64,000 nucleotides of DNA from Limnochorda pilosa (GTDB lineage: Bacteria; Bacillota; Limnochordia; Limnochordales; Limnochordaceae): the NCBI RefSeq assembly GCF_001544015.1, contig NZ_AP014924.1, positions 62,001 through 126,000 of the forward strand. The letters are read 5' to 3'. The notes under the pieces were generated by a model. That model searched no databases. It was given only the letters and a program-made list of their open reading frames with translations, and was not told where the DNA came from. This document shows positions 33,833 to 41,983 of this stretch, one piece after another (within the stretch, counting starts at the first letter, position 1; every line of letters begins with the position of its first letter). A program made the translations under genes and the position numbers.

Positions 33833-34347
33833 GACCGCTTGACGTCCGGGAGGCGGTGCCGACGCCTCAGGACGGCGCGGGCCCACGCACCGTGGGGCTG
33901 GGAGAGCTGGTCGCGGCTTCGGCCCCAACCCGGCTGGTCACCTACGGCCTGGGTTCCTGCGTGGGGCTTTGCCTGTACGATCCCTTCGGGAAGGTGGGGG
34001 GCCTGGCCCACGTCTTCCTGCCATGGGGCGATCGGGACCGCGAGGGTCAACCCGCTCTCTACGCCAACCTGGCGGTGGAGCGGCTGGTGGCCGCGGTGGC
34101 GGCCCTGGGCGGCGACCTCAGGCGTCTGGAAGCCAAGATGGCGGGGGGCGCGCGCCTTTTCGCCCACTCGGACACGCTCAACGTGGGCGAGCGGAACGTG
34201 GAGGCGGTTCGCACCGAGCTCCGGCGCTTGGACCTGCGCCTGGTGGGGGAGGACGTGGGCGGGACCCGGGGGCGTAGCCTCCTCTTTGACCTGGCGGACG
34301 GCCGCACGCGCGTCACGTCGGGCGGGCGGGACGTCCGGTGGATCTGA
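33829..34347 (+). CDS. cheD: Chemoreceptor glutamine deamidase CheD
   Basis: 172 aa. Catalytic triad spacing of CheD is kept: Thr38, Cys44 (YGLGSCVG) and His61 (GLAHVFLP). It deamidates receptor glutamines and is controlled by CheC. GTG start overlaps the cheC stop (GTGA), and its own stop overlaps cheB by 10 bp. Confidence 0.93.
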   Translation: MRPLDVREAVPTPQDGAGPRTVGLGELVAASAPTRLVTYGLGSCVGLCLYDPFGKVGGLAHVFLPWGDRDREGQPALYANLAVERLVAAVAALGGDLRRLEAKMAGGARLFAHSDTLNVGERNVEAVRTELRRLDLRLVGEDVGGTRGRSLLFDLADGRTRVTSGGRDVRWI

Positions 34348-34901
34348 GCCCCCTGGTGGTCATCGGCGCTTCCACCGGGGGACCGGCGGCTGTGGAGAGC
34401 CTTCTGAGGCTCATCCCCATGCCGGCGCCGGGGGCGTTCATCGTGGTCCAGCACATGCCGCCCAACTTCACCGGAGCCCTGGCGGCCCGTCTGGATCGGG
34501 TGAGCGCGCTGGCCGTACGGGAGGCGCGCCCGGGCGATCGGCCGGAACCGGGGCAGGCCCTGGTGGCGCCGGGCGGCTTCCACCTGGTGCTGGACGGTCA
34601 CGGGCGGGTCCGGCTCTCCCAGGATCCTCCGGTGAACTTCGTCCGGCCCGCACTGGACGTGACCCTGCTGTCGGCCGCCCCGCGCTGGGGGAGCCGCCTG
34701 GTCGCGGTGGTGCTGACCGGCATGGGCCGCGACGGCACCGCCGGAAGCCTGGAGGTGAAGCGGCATGGGGGCATGGTGCTGGTGCAGGACCCCGCCGAAG
34801 CGCTCATCGCCTCCATGCCCGAGCACGTGTTGGCCTCCGGTGCGGCGGACCGCGTCCTCACCGTCCCGGAGATCGCCCGGGTCCTGGCCGAGAGGGTATG
34901 A
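34338..34901 (+). CDS. cheB: CheB methylesterase domain protein lacking a receiver
   Basis: 187 aa. Only the CheB_methylest domain is present: Ser12 (GASTGG), His39 (QHMPPNF) and Asp132 (GMGRDG) form the triad. It removes receptor methyl groups and can deamidate glutamines. Without the N-terminal receiver it cannot be switched on by CheA in the classical manner. GTG start, 10-bp overlap with cheD. Confidence 0.92.
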   Translation: MDLSPLVVIGASTGGPAAVESLLRLIPMPAPGAFIVVQHMPPNFTGALAARLDRVSALAVREARPGDRPEPGQALVAPGGFHLVLDGHGRVRLSQDPPVNFVRPALDVTLLSAAPRWGSRLVAVVLTGMGRDGTAGSLEVKRHGGMVLVQDPAEALIASMPEHVLASGAADRVLTVPEIARVLAERV

Positions 34902-34914
34902 CGCGCGGTCGCCG

Positions 34915-36024
34915 TCAGGCCCGGCCGCGGATCATCTGGCGGAGGGTCCGGGGCAGGAAGAGGCCGCCGACGGCGAGCTGGAAGTAGTAGGTGAGGAGCC
35001 GCCAGAGGAGCACGAAGCCGCCCAGGCGGTCCGCAGCAAGGTAGGGCTTGAACAGGTAGGCGATGCCCACCTCGGCCCCGCCCGCCGCTCCCGGCGTCGG
35101 GATGGCGTTCTGGGCCAGGTGGTAGGTGAGGTGCGCGAAGATCGCGTCCAGCCAGAGCGGCGCACCGGGACCGTCCTTCACCACCAGACCCAGGGCGGCC
35201 AGGATCAGGGGGCTCACGCTGAGAAAGGCCACCCAGTAGACCAGGTTGAGGAGGAAGTTGTAGACGAGCGGCGCGCGCCCGCGGCGCCGCAGCTTGCGCA
35301 CGGCCCGGGTGTGGAGCGCCGCCAGCCCCGCCGAGGCGTGCACCAGACGTGTGAGGCGCGGGCGGCGGCCCTCGCGCCGGAGCCGGAGGGCGACCCGGTA
35401 GAGCCACCCGGCCAGCGGCCTGGGTGCCAGCAGGCTCACGATGGAGATAGCCATGCCCAGCACCACCCAGACCGCCACCCCAACCAGCAGCACCCCACCC
35501 GTCCGACCGGCCGCGTAGGAAAGGAGCAGGATCCAGGCTAGAACCCCCAGGAAGGCCACGGTGAGCACGTTGATCACCGTGTCGAAGACGTTGGCCGCCA
35601 GGGCCGTGCCCCACCCCACGCCGCGCCGGCCCAGCGCGTAGACGAAGAAGGGGAACCCCCCGCTCGCGGTGGGCGTGACCCCGCTGACGAACAGGCTCGA
35701 GACGAAGTCGGTGAGAAGGGCCAGGAAGGGCGGCGCTTCATCCAGGGTGCGCACCAGGAGCCAGACGCGCAGGCTCCGCACGACCCAACTGAAGACCAAG
35801 GCAAGGGCAGCTACCGCCAGCCAGCCGGGGCGCAGCTTGCCCAAGAGCTCTTGCGGCAAGAGCCCCGTCCACCGTACCACCAGCACGAGGCTGACCCCTG
35901 TGAGCAGGAGGGTGACAAGGAGCTGGCGCAGGAGGCGCCGCGGGTTTCCCGCTTCCCCGGGGACGTCGGAGGATGCCGCGCTTCCCGGGGCCCCGCCGCT
36001 TGGCCGTTCGTCCGCCCGTTCCAT
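34915..36024 (-). CDS. Flippase-like / lysylphosphatidylglycerol synthase TM-region family protein
   Basis: 369 aa, about 8 membrane helices, UPF0104-type. Family blocks: WVVRSLRVWLLVRTL, TPTASGGFPFFVYALGRRGV and QNAIPTPGAAGGAEVGIAYLF. Members move or modify lipids, such as the flippase half of MprF or isolated proteins of unknown job. No aminoacyl-PG synthase domain is fused here. ATG 36024 with GGGAGG. It lies 11 bp downstream of the thioredoxin-hydrolase fusion, so probably co-transcribed with it. Confidence 0.87.
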   Translation of the reverse strand: MERADERPSGGAPGSAASSDVPGEAGNPRRLLRQLLVTLLLTGVSLVLVVRWTGLLPQELLGKLRPGWLAVAALALVFSWVVRSLRVWLLVRTLDEAPPFLALLTDFVSSLFVSGVTPTASGGFPFFVYALGRRGVGWGTALAANVFDTVINVLTVAFLGVLAWILLLSYAAGRTGGVLLVGVAVWVVLGMAISIVSLLAPRPLAGWLYRVALRLRREGRRPRLTRLVHASAGLAALHTRAVRKLRRRGRAPLVYNFLLNLVYWVAFLSVSPLILAALGLVVKDGPGAPLWLDAIFAHLTYHLAQNAIPTPGAAGGAEVGIAYLFKPYLAADRLGGFVLLWRLLTYYFQLAVGGLFLPRTLRQMIRGRA

Positions 36025-36035
36025 CCTGATCCTCC

Positions 36036-37385
36036 CTACTCCAGCGCCTCGGGCGCCGCACGCCCGTCCGATCCTATGGTACGTCCCCCGCTGGGACGCT
36101 GCAAGTCGGATTCGGTGGAAGACCCGTGGCTCCTCTCTGCCCGCTCCACCAGCCACGCCACCGCCTCGTCCAGCACCTCCTGAAGCTTTCCCGCGAGGCC
36201 GTGCCCCTCGCCCGGGATCGGCCGCCACGTGACGTCGGCCCTCGCGGCGTCCACGTAGGGGCGCACCACCTCCGGCGGGCCCATGGGATCCAGCTCCCCC
36301 TGGAGGAGAAGCACGGGGGCTGCACCCACCAGCACGTCGGGGCGCCAGCGCCAGGATCCGTCGCGCCCATGGAAGGGAAAACCGAAGGCGATGATGCCGG
36401 CCACGTCCCGCCGGTGCGCCGCTTCCACGGCTGCCGCGGCGCCGATGGACTTGCCCGCCAGGAAGACGCTCTCGGCGGGCACCCCGTAGGCGCGGCTCAG
36501 GTGGTCCAGGGTGGCTTCCACCTGGAGCGTCTCCTCCTTCGCCCACGCCGAAGGAGGGCTACCGGCGAGCCGGAAGGCGAAGGCGAAGCGCACTGCCGTG
36601 ATGCCCCTCTGGGCCAGCCGCTGGCAAAGGTGCCGGCTGAGGGGGTGCGCCATGTCGTGGTTCGCGCCGTGGGCGACCACGGCCAGCGGCCAGGTCGCCC
36701 GCTCGCCGGGAGCTGCAGCAAGCCAGCCCTGGGCGGGGTGAAGGATGGCCGGCAGTCGACCGGCCGGGGATCCTATCTCCGTCTCCAGGGTCTCACCCCC
36801 GATCGTCGCCCTCAGCTCCTCGAGCAGCGCCGCCCGGAGACCGCCCCGCTCGTACCCCCGGGCCAGCTCCGCCTGGGCCCTGGTGCGCGCGGCCGGTGCC
36901 GACGGGTCCGCCTGCGCGGCCCGAACCGTGCGCAGGAGCCGGTTGGCCGCGGCCGGGCGCTCCACGAAGCGCCCCACCTCGTTTCCCTGGGCATCCATCG
37001 CCACCACCAGCGGAATGCGCCCCTTGCCTCCCGTCTGGTGGCGGCCGGCCAGGTCCGGGTCGGCATCCCGTTCGAAGAAGACCAGCGGGACGGCCGCCTC
37101 GGCCGCGACCCGCGCCAGCACGGGCACCACCTGAGCGCAGTCGCCGCACCACCCTTCCACCACGGCATAGAGCCGCCCGCCGTCCGCGCCGAAGCGCCGG
37201 AACGCCTCCACGGTGTCCGGGTCCGGCTCGACCTGGCGGTAGATGCGGGCCATCCGCTGCCGGCTGGAGCCGGCTCGGGCCAGGAAGGCCGCGAAGGAAA
37301 GACCGCGGCCGTACTCCTCCGCGGAGAGCGGCGCCTTCAGCCCCGGGGTAGGGCCCCGCTCCGGTGCCTGCTCAGCCAACGGCAT
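36036..37385 (-). CDS. Thioredoxin-like domain fused to alpha/beta hydrolase
   Basis: 449 aa. Residues about 20-160 are a thioredoxin_9-like domain with EGWCGDC (Cys80/Cys83) and a cis-Pro in GRIPLVVAMD. Residues about 205-430 are an alpha/beta hydrolase of the KANL3/Tex30-like kind: AHGANHDMAHP, nucleophile elbow GKSIG (Ser313), Asp366 (GELDPMG) and His395 (GEGHGLAG). Both active sites look complete. ATG 37385 follows GGAAGGGAG. No signal peptide, so cytosolic. The pairing suggests a redox-linked thioester or peptide hydrolase, but no function is established. Confidence 0.83.
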   Translation of the reverse strand: MPLAEQAPERGPTPGLKAPLSAEEYGRGLSFAAFLARAGSSRQRMARIYRQVEPDPDTVEAFRRFGADGGRLYAVVEGWCGDCAQVVPVLARVAAEAAVPLVFFERDADPDLAGRHQTGGKGRIPLVVAMDAQGNEVGRFVERPAAANRLLRTVRAAQADPSAPAARTRAQAELARGYERGGLRAALLEELRATIGGETLETEIGSPAGRLPAILHPAQGWLAAAPGERATWPLAVVAHGANHDMAHPLSRHLCQRLAQRGITAVRFAFAFRLAGSPPSAWAKEETLQVEATLDHLSRAYGVPAESVFLAGKSIGAAAAVEAAHRRDVAGIIAFGFPFHGRDGSWRWRPDVLVGAAPVLLLQGELDPMGPPEVVRPYVDAARADVTWRPIPGEGHGLAGKLQEVLDEAVAWLVERAERSHGSSTESDLQRPSGGRTIGSDGRAAPEALE

Positions 37386-37531
37386 ACAGCTCCCTTCCGC
37401 TCGGGGTACCTGCCCGCGGCAGGTCCGCCCGTGGTCTTGCACGGTGCTGTTCGACGGAGGCCATCGGACCCCCTGGCCTCGTGCGCGGCCGCCCCGGATG
37501 CGGCCCTCCCCGGAGGGGGCCCGCTCCCCCT

Positions 37532-37560
37532 TTGACGGGATGGCCCGGGCCCCTTATCAT
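37532..37560 (+). promoter_or_regulatory. Promoter of the OsmC gene
   Basis: TTGACG (37532-37537), 17 bp, TATCAT (37555-37560). Transcription would begin near 37567, which rules out the in-frame ATG at 37559 as start. Confidence 0.7.
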
Positions 37561-37618
37561 GAAGGCGGTGTCTACCCGCACGGGTATCTTCGAAATCACG
37601 GAGAGGACGGATGGTGCG

Positions 37619-38056
37619 ATGGACGTCCAGGTGAAGCACGCCGGCGGCATGACCTTCCTCGGACGCGGGGGGAGCAACCACTGGGTGGTCATGGACAGCT
37701 CGGCCCAGGTCGGGGGCGACGAGGCGGGAACCCGCCCGATGGAGCTGCTGCTCATCGCGGTGGCAGGCTGCACGGGGATGGACGTGGTCTCCATCCTGCG
37801 CAAGAAGCGGGTCGCGGTGGACGGCTTCGAGATCCAGGTCCACGCCGATCGGGCCGAGGAGTACCCCAAGCCCTTCACGCGGATCGAGCTGGAGTACGTC
37901 TTCTACGGTCGCGACCTGCCCCTCCAGCACCTGGAGCGAGCAGTGCAGCTCTCCCAGGAGAAGTACTGCGGTGCCTCCGCCACCGTGCGCGGCACGGCCG
38001 AGCTCAGCTACCGCATCACCGTCCGCGAGCCCGTTGAGCCTGGGGGCGCGGCCTAG
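37619..38056 (+). CDS. OsmC/Ohr-family protein
   Basis: 145 aa. OsmC fold with the two redox cysteines in AVAGCTGMDVVSIL and EKYCGASAT, the usual spacing for thiol-dependent peroxidases of organic hydroperoxides. It is closer to the YhfA/OsmC-like branch than to Ohr (LLLIAVAGCTGMD). Start at 37619 chosen because the promoter -10 covers the earlier ATG. Confidence 0.87.
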   Translation: MDVQVKHAGGMTFLGRGGSNHWVVMDSSAQVGGDEAGTRPMELLLIAVAGCTGMDVVSILRKKRVAVDGFEIQVHADRAEEYPKPFTRIELEYVFYGRDLPLQHLERAVQLSQEKYCGASATVRGTAELSYRITVREPVEPGGAA

Positions 38057-38065
38057 CCGCGCCGA

Positions 38066-38488
38066 TCAGCCCGCCTGGCCCGGGGAGTGCTCGTGATGGT
38101 GCTCGTGCGGGTGCTCGCGGGCATGGTGGCCCGGTTCCGCCAGCAGGTCGGGCGAGAGCTGGGCCACGGCCCGGGCGGCCAGCGCGTCGCCTTGCTGCTG
38201 CAAGCTCTCCGCCGTGACGCCGGGATCCACGACGATGAACCGAACGGACTGGTGCACCGCCTCCCGGTGCGAGTGGGGGCAGAAGCCCTCGGGCGGTGTG
38301 CAGACGGCTTCCACGCTCTCGGCCAGCATGGCCCGCAGGGTGGCGAGGCGACGGGCGGAGGTGGCGGTATAGCCAGGATTCTCGATGATCCTGGGCGCAC
38401 CGTCCGAGCTCTCCCACACGTGGATCACGGGACCTTCAGGAAGCCGGGCGATGGTTCCGTCCTGATGGACCACGGCTGCCAGACGCAT
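38066..38488 (-). CDS. NifX/NifB-fold-like protein with His-rich tail
   Basis: 140 aa. The body (MRLAAVVHQDGTIARLPEG, RIIENPGYTATSARRLATLR, FIVVDPGVT) resembles the NifX/NifB dinitrogenase-cofactor-binding fold, and CTPPEGFCPHSH carries potential metal ligands. The end (from about 117) is extremely His-rich (HPHEHHHEH), a likely metal-binding tail. No nitrogenase genes are near, so a role in metal or cluster handling is a guess. GGGGAGAG precedes the ATG; the promoter is at 38566-38594. Confidence 0.65.
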   Translation of the reverse strand: MRLAAVVHQDGTIARLPEGPVIHVWESSDGAPRIIENPGYTATSARRLATLRAMLAESVEAVCTPPEGFCPHSHREAVHQSVRFIVVDPGVTAESLQQQGDALAARAVAQLSPDLLAEPGHHAREHPHEHHHEHSPGQAG

Positions 38489-38565
38489 CGGATCGGCTCT
38501 CCCCGCGCCGATGGCTGGGGTGAGAGCCTCCCTCCTTCACTCGAGCGGATACCCCTACGCCCAAC

Positions 38566-38594
38566 AGCATAGCGGCGTCCGGGCGGTGGGTCAA
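38566..38594 (-). promoter_or_regulatory. Promoter of the NifX-like gene
   Basis: Minus strand: TTGACC (38589-38594), 17 bp, TATGCT (38566-38571). Leader of about 70 nt. Divergent from the promoter at 38678. Confidence 0.65.
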
Positions 38595-38677
38595 GAGAAC
38601 GCGACGCGTGCCGGGGGCGGAGCGAACCTCGAGCCCCACGACCCTGCGAATCTCCCCGCCGGGAGCCGCGGGACCTC

Positions 38678-38706
38678 TTGACAGGGCCGCGGCCGTTCCC
38701 TATCAT
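38678..38706 (+). promoter_or_regulatory. Promoter of the glutaredoxin-groES unit
   Basis: TTGACA (38678-38683), 17 bp, TATCAT (38701-38706), a near-consensus pair with the same -10 as the OsmC promoter. Confidence 0.75.
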
Positions 38707-38761
38707 GATCTCGACGATCTAACTCTACCCCGTATCCGTATTCGAGGAGGACACGAGCAGA

Positions 38762-38998
38762 TTGGCTCGAGTGACGGTCTACTCCACCCCGACCTGCCCC
38801 TGGTGCAACGCCGCCAAGCGTTACCTGCGCCAGCGGGGTGTGCCCTTCCGGGACGTGGACGTCTCCCGCGACCGCAGGGAGGCCGAGCGCATGATGCACA
38901 GGTCGGGGCAGACGGGCGTGCCCGTGGTGGAGATCGACGGCAAGGTGATCGTGGGCTTCGACCGGGCCCGTATCGACCGGGCCCTCGACCTCAGGTAG
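38762..38998 (+). CDS. Glutaredoxin-like protein (NrdH/YruB type)
   Basis: 78 aa. Active site CPWC (Cys12/Cys15), cis-Pro in TGVPVVEIDG and terminal GFDRARID, a minimal glutaredoxin fold. TTG start, AGGAGG 11 bases upstream. It reduces disulfides in the cytosol; Firmicute homologues act in general thiol repair or ribonucleotide reduction. It shares a promoter with the downstream groES gene. Confidence 0.88.
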   Translation: MARVTVYSTPTCPWCNAAKRYLRQRGVPFRDVDVSRDRREAERMMHRSGQTGVPVVEIDGKVIVGFDRARIDRALDLR

Positions 38999-39038
38999 CG
39001 CCCTTGGGGAAGATCACCCACACGAACGAACCGGCGTC

Positions 39039-39056
39039 GCCGCCCTCGAGGGCGGC
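39039..39056. repeat. 18-bp perfect palindrome before groES
   Basis: GCCGCCCTCGAGGGCGGC, symmetric around 39047/39048, 26 bp before the groES ATG. It is not a CIRCE element (TTAGCACTC-N9-GAGTGCTAA). Either a regulator site or a hairpin in the leader. Confidence 0.5.
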
Positions 39057-39081
39057 CGGGCCGGAGAGGAGGAAGCGTTCC

Positions 39082-39351
39082 ATGGAGATCCAACCGCTCG
39101 AGGACCGCGTCTTGATCCGCCTGGTGAAGCCGGAGGAGAAGTCGCCCGGCGGCATCTTCCTGCCCGACGTGGCCCAGGAGAAGTCGGCGCAGGCCGAGGT
39201 GATCGCCATTGGCACCAGCGACGAGGAGTGGCCCTTCAAGGCGGGGGACCGGGTGCTGGTCGACAAGTACTCCGGTACGGAGATCCGCCTGAACGGCGAG
39301 ACCTACACGATCCTCCAACGCCAGGACGTCTTGGCCCGCATCAAGGCATGA
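39082..39351 (+). CDS. groES: Co-chaperonin GroES, without adjacent groEL
   Basis: 89 aa. Start MEIQPLEDRVLIRL, mobile loop with GGIFLPDVAQEK (23-34) and terminal DVLARIKA are all as in GroES. The heptameric lid for GroEL. The usual groEL gene does not follow; an ABC transporter does. GAGAGGAGG lies upstream of the ATG. Probably co-transcribed with the glutaredoxin gene. Confidence 0.93.
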   Translation: MEIQPLEDRVLIRLVKPEEKSPGGIFLPDVAQEKSAQAEVIAIGTSDEEWPFKAGDRVLVDKYSGTEIRLNGETYTILQRQDVLARIKA

Positions 39352-39445
39352 GGTGACCGCGTCCCCCGCCGCGTAGCAGGAGTTGACCCGCTCAGAGGGA
39401 AGTTGCCTCTCTGGACTCCTGGGATCGGGTCAGAGGGGGAGAGCG

Positions 39446-40252
39446 GTGGCCGCGGGGGAGACGCGGGACGGCGAGCGCCCGGCCGGCGCGAAGGTGCAGC
39501 CGGCCGGCGACAGCCAACAGGCCCTGCTCGCGGTGCGGGGGCTCGTCAAAGACTTCGGACGGCACCGGGTCCTACGCGGGTTGAGCTTCCACGTGCAGGC
39601 CGGCGAGATCGTGGCGCTCCTGGGGCCCAACGGGGCCGGGAAGACCACCACCCTCAAGACGGTCGCCGGCCTCCTGCGGCTGACGGCGGGCCAAGTCCTC
39701 ATCGAGGGCAGGCCGCACACCGACGCCGAGGCCCGCCGGGGGCTCGCCCTGGTGCCCGAGGTTCCTTCGGTCTACGAGCTCCTCACGGCCTGGGAACACC
39801 TGGAGTTCATCGCGCTGGCCTTCCGCCTCTCGGGCTGGCAGGCGGCCTCCGAGGCCCTCCTGCGCCGTTACCACCTGTGGGAGAAACGGGACGCGCTGGG
39901 CGCCACCCTTTCCAAGGGGCAGCGGCAGAAGCTCCTCATCTGTGCCGCGCTGCTCCACAGGCCTCGGGTCTTCCTCTTCGACGAACCCCTGGTGGGGCTG
40001 GACCCCGCGGCGCAGCGGGACCTGAAGACCTCGCTGCGCGCGATGCGGGACGAGGGTGCGGCCATCCTGGTGAGCACCCACATGCTCGAGACGGTGGAGC
40101 GCCTCTGCGACCGGGCCATCGTCATGAACCGCGGCGAGCTGCTGGCCGAGGGTACCCTGGATCAACTGCGCGAGCGCTTCCACCTGCCCACCCACGCCCC
40201 CCTGGAGGAGGTCTTCCTGGAGGCGACGGGCGAGGGGAACGCGACCCCATGA
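39446..40252 (+). CDS. ABC transporter ATP-binding protein (ABC-2 exporter type)
   Basis: 268 aa. Walker A GPNGAGKTT, a signature in the form LSKGQRQ, Walker B VFLFDEP and the H-loop STHML. About 28 non-family residues precede the domain. GTG 39446 follows AGAGGGGGAGAG; the frame is open from 39383 but without a ribosome site. It overlaps the membrane partner gene by ATGA, so the two form one exporter. Substrate unknown. Confidence 0.9.
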   Translation: MAAGETRDGERPAGAKVQPAGDSQQALLAVRGLVKDFGRHRVLRGLSFHVQAGEIVALLGPNGAGKTTTLKTVAGLLRLTAGQVLIEGRPHTDAEARRGLALVPEVPSVYELLTAWEHLEFIALAFRLSGWQAASEALLRRYHLWEKRDALGATLSKGQRQKLLICAALLHRPRVFLFDEPLVGLDPAAQRDLKTSLRAMRDEGAAILVSTHMLETVERLCDRAIVMNRGELLAEGTLDQLRERFHLPTHAPLEEVFLEATGEGNATP

Positions 40253-41919
40253 CCCCTTCCCCCTTCGGGGCGGCACCCGGCCCCGCGCGCGACCTGCGCG
40301 CGCTCGCGGTGCTGGAGCTGCGCCGGGAGCGGAACCGCCTGGTGCGCCTCCTTCACCGCCCCGCTTGGCTTCTCTTCTACGCGGCCGTCGCCCTTGGGGT
40401 GGCGGCGGTCTTCCTCCGTGGGCCTGGGGGGGATGGGCAGCCACCCGTTCCAGGCGATGGGGGCTTCGTGTCCGGCGGCCTCGCCGCGCTCTGGATCTTG
40501 CTCTCGGTGGGGCAGCGGCTCTGGGCCGCCGCCCAACGCTCGCCCTTCACCCTGAGCTCGGCCGACGCCTCGCTCCTGCTACCCAGCCCCATCTCCAGCC
40601 GGCACCTGTTGATCTTCCAGCTCGCCCGGACGGCGATCCAGCGGCTGGTCACCCAGCTCCCCTTTCTGGTCCTGTGGGTCGTCCTCCTGGAGAGCGCCGG
40701 TCATTCCCTGGGGCGAGCCGGAGTGGGCTGGTTCTACGCCTTCATCATCCTCATGGGCCTTTGGGGCGACGGGACGCACGCCGTGGTCTGGCTGGCCCTG
40801 GAGCACCAGCCGCAACCTCGGGCCGCCCGGGCGCGCCGGGCGTTGAAGGGGTTCCTCGCCGCAGGTGCCGCTACGGGGGTGGGGTGGCTGCTCGCCCCCG
40901 TGGTCACCGCCCTGCTCTCCGGGGCGCCCGCGGGTGCCGGTGGGGTCATGAGCCTCTTGCTCGAACGGGCGCACGGGCTGGCGACGGTGCCGCCCGTGAG
41001 CTGGGCCGCCGCCTTCCTCGGGGCGGCCCTTGGGCAGGGGAACGGGGTCTGGGCCGCCACCGTCGCGGGTGCCGGCGTCCTGGTCGGGCTGTGGGCCGTC
41101 GCCGCCGCCCTGGCGGACGATTACTACGAGCCCCTGGTCCTCCAGGGGGAGCAGGATGCCCGCATCCACCAGGCGGCCAGCACGTGGAACGTCGACACCC
41201 AGAGCGTGGCGGTGGAACACCTGGGTTTACCAGGACGGCTCCGGCAGGTGCGGGCCCTTCCCCCCATGGGGCAGGGCGCGTGGGCGCTCTTCTGGCAACA
41301 GGCGAACCGGTGGCTGCGGCTGGAGCTGGCGTCGTGGTGGATGAGCCTCTTGGGCCTGGCGGTGCTGGGGGGCGTCCTGGGGGCCCTGGTGCGTGCGGGC
41401 ACGGCCTCGCTCTGGCTCTGGGTGGTCCCGCCGGCGCTGGCCCTCTTCAGCGCGCCCTGGGGCTACCTGAGCGAGGAGCTTCGGCGGCCGTACCTCTACC
41501 TCATTCCTGATGCCGCCTGGAAGCGCCTGGTCGCGGCCTCCCTGGTCTCGTCGCTGGACCTCTTTCTCTCGTACGGCGTCATGCTGGGGGTGGCCGTGGG
41601 CATTGCAGGGGCGGGCGCGGCGTCGCTGGCGGGGGGGTTGCTGGTGCTCCTGGCGGTCGCCTGGCTCACCCAGGGCTCCCTGGCCCTGGCCAGCGTGGGG
41701 GTACCCCCCTGGCTGGGGCGCGCCACCCGCATGGTCATTCAGTCAGTGCTGGTCCTGGTGGGGCTCATCCCCGGCGTCGCCGCGGCCTGGGTCGCGCTTG
41801 CACTGGGGGCGGCGAGCGCGGCCGCCGCCGGGGTGGGTTTCCTGACGACCTCAGCCGTGGGCGCAGGACTCTTCGCGGCTGCCGCCGCCCTCTTCCATCG
41901 GGCCGAGCTGGGTGAGTAG
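40249..41919 (+). CDS. Putative ABC exporter membrane protein
   Basis: 556 aa, about 12 membrane helices, typical of large single-chain ABC-2 exporter subunits. N-terminal LELRRERNRLVRLLHRPAWL precedes TM1; SSADASLLLPSPIS is the family's cytoplasmic coupling-type segment. Translationally coupled to the ATPase gene. The transported compound is unknown; such exporters often handle lipids, peptides or drugs. Confidence 0.85.
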   Translation: MTPSPFGAAPGPARDLRALAVLELRRERNRLVRLLHRPAWLLFYAAVALGVAAVFLRGPGGDGQPPVPGDGGFVSGGLAALWILLSVGQRLWAAAQRSPFTLSSADASLLLPSPISSRHLLIFQLARTAIQRLVTQLPFLVLWVVLLESAGHSLGRAGVGWFYAFIILMGLWGDGTHAVVWLALEHQPQPRAARARRALKGFLAAGAATGVGWLLAPVVTALLSGAPAGAGGVMSLLLERAHGLATVPPVSWAAAFLGAALGQGNGVWAATVAGAGVLVGLWAVAAALADDYYEPLVLQGEQDARIHQAASTWNVDTQSVAVEHLGLPGRLRQVRALPPMGQGAWALFWQQANRWLRLELASWWMSLLGLAVLGGVLGALVRAGTASLWLWVVPPALALFSAPWGYLSEELRRPYLYLIPDAAWKRLVAASLVSSLDLFLSYGVMLGVAVGIAGAGAASLAGGLLVLLAVAWLTQGSLALASVGVPPWLGRATRMVIQSVLVLVGLIPGVAAAWVALALGAASAAAAGVGFLTTSAVGAGLFAAAAALFHRAELGE

Positions 41920-41983
41920 CGGGGCGGCATCCCTGCCCGGCGGCCGAAGGAACGGCTGAGCGGGGCGAAAGAAGGGGCGGGGA

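Noticed and set aside
39380-39410. TTGACC between groES and the ABC ATPase gene
   Set aside because: No acceptable -10 at 16-18 bp; the two genes may be read through from 38678.
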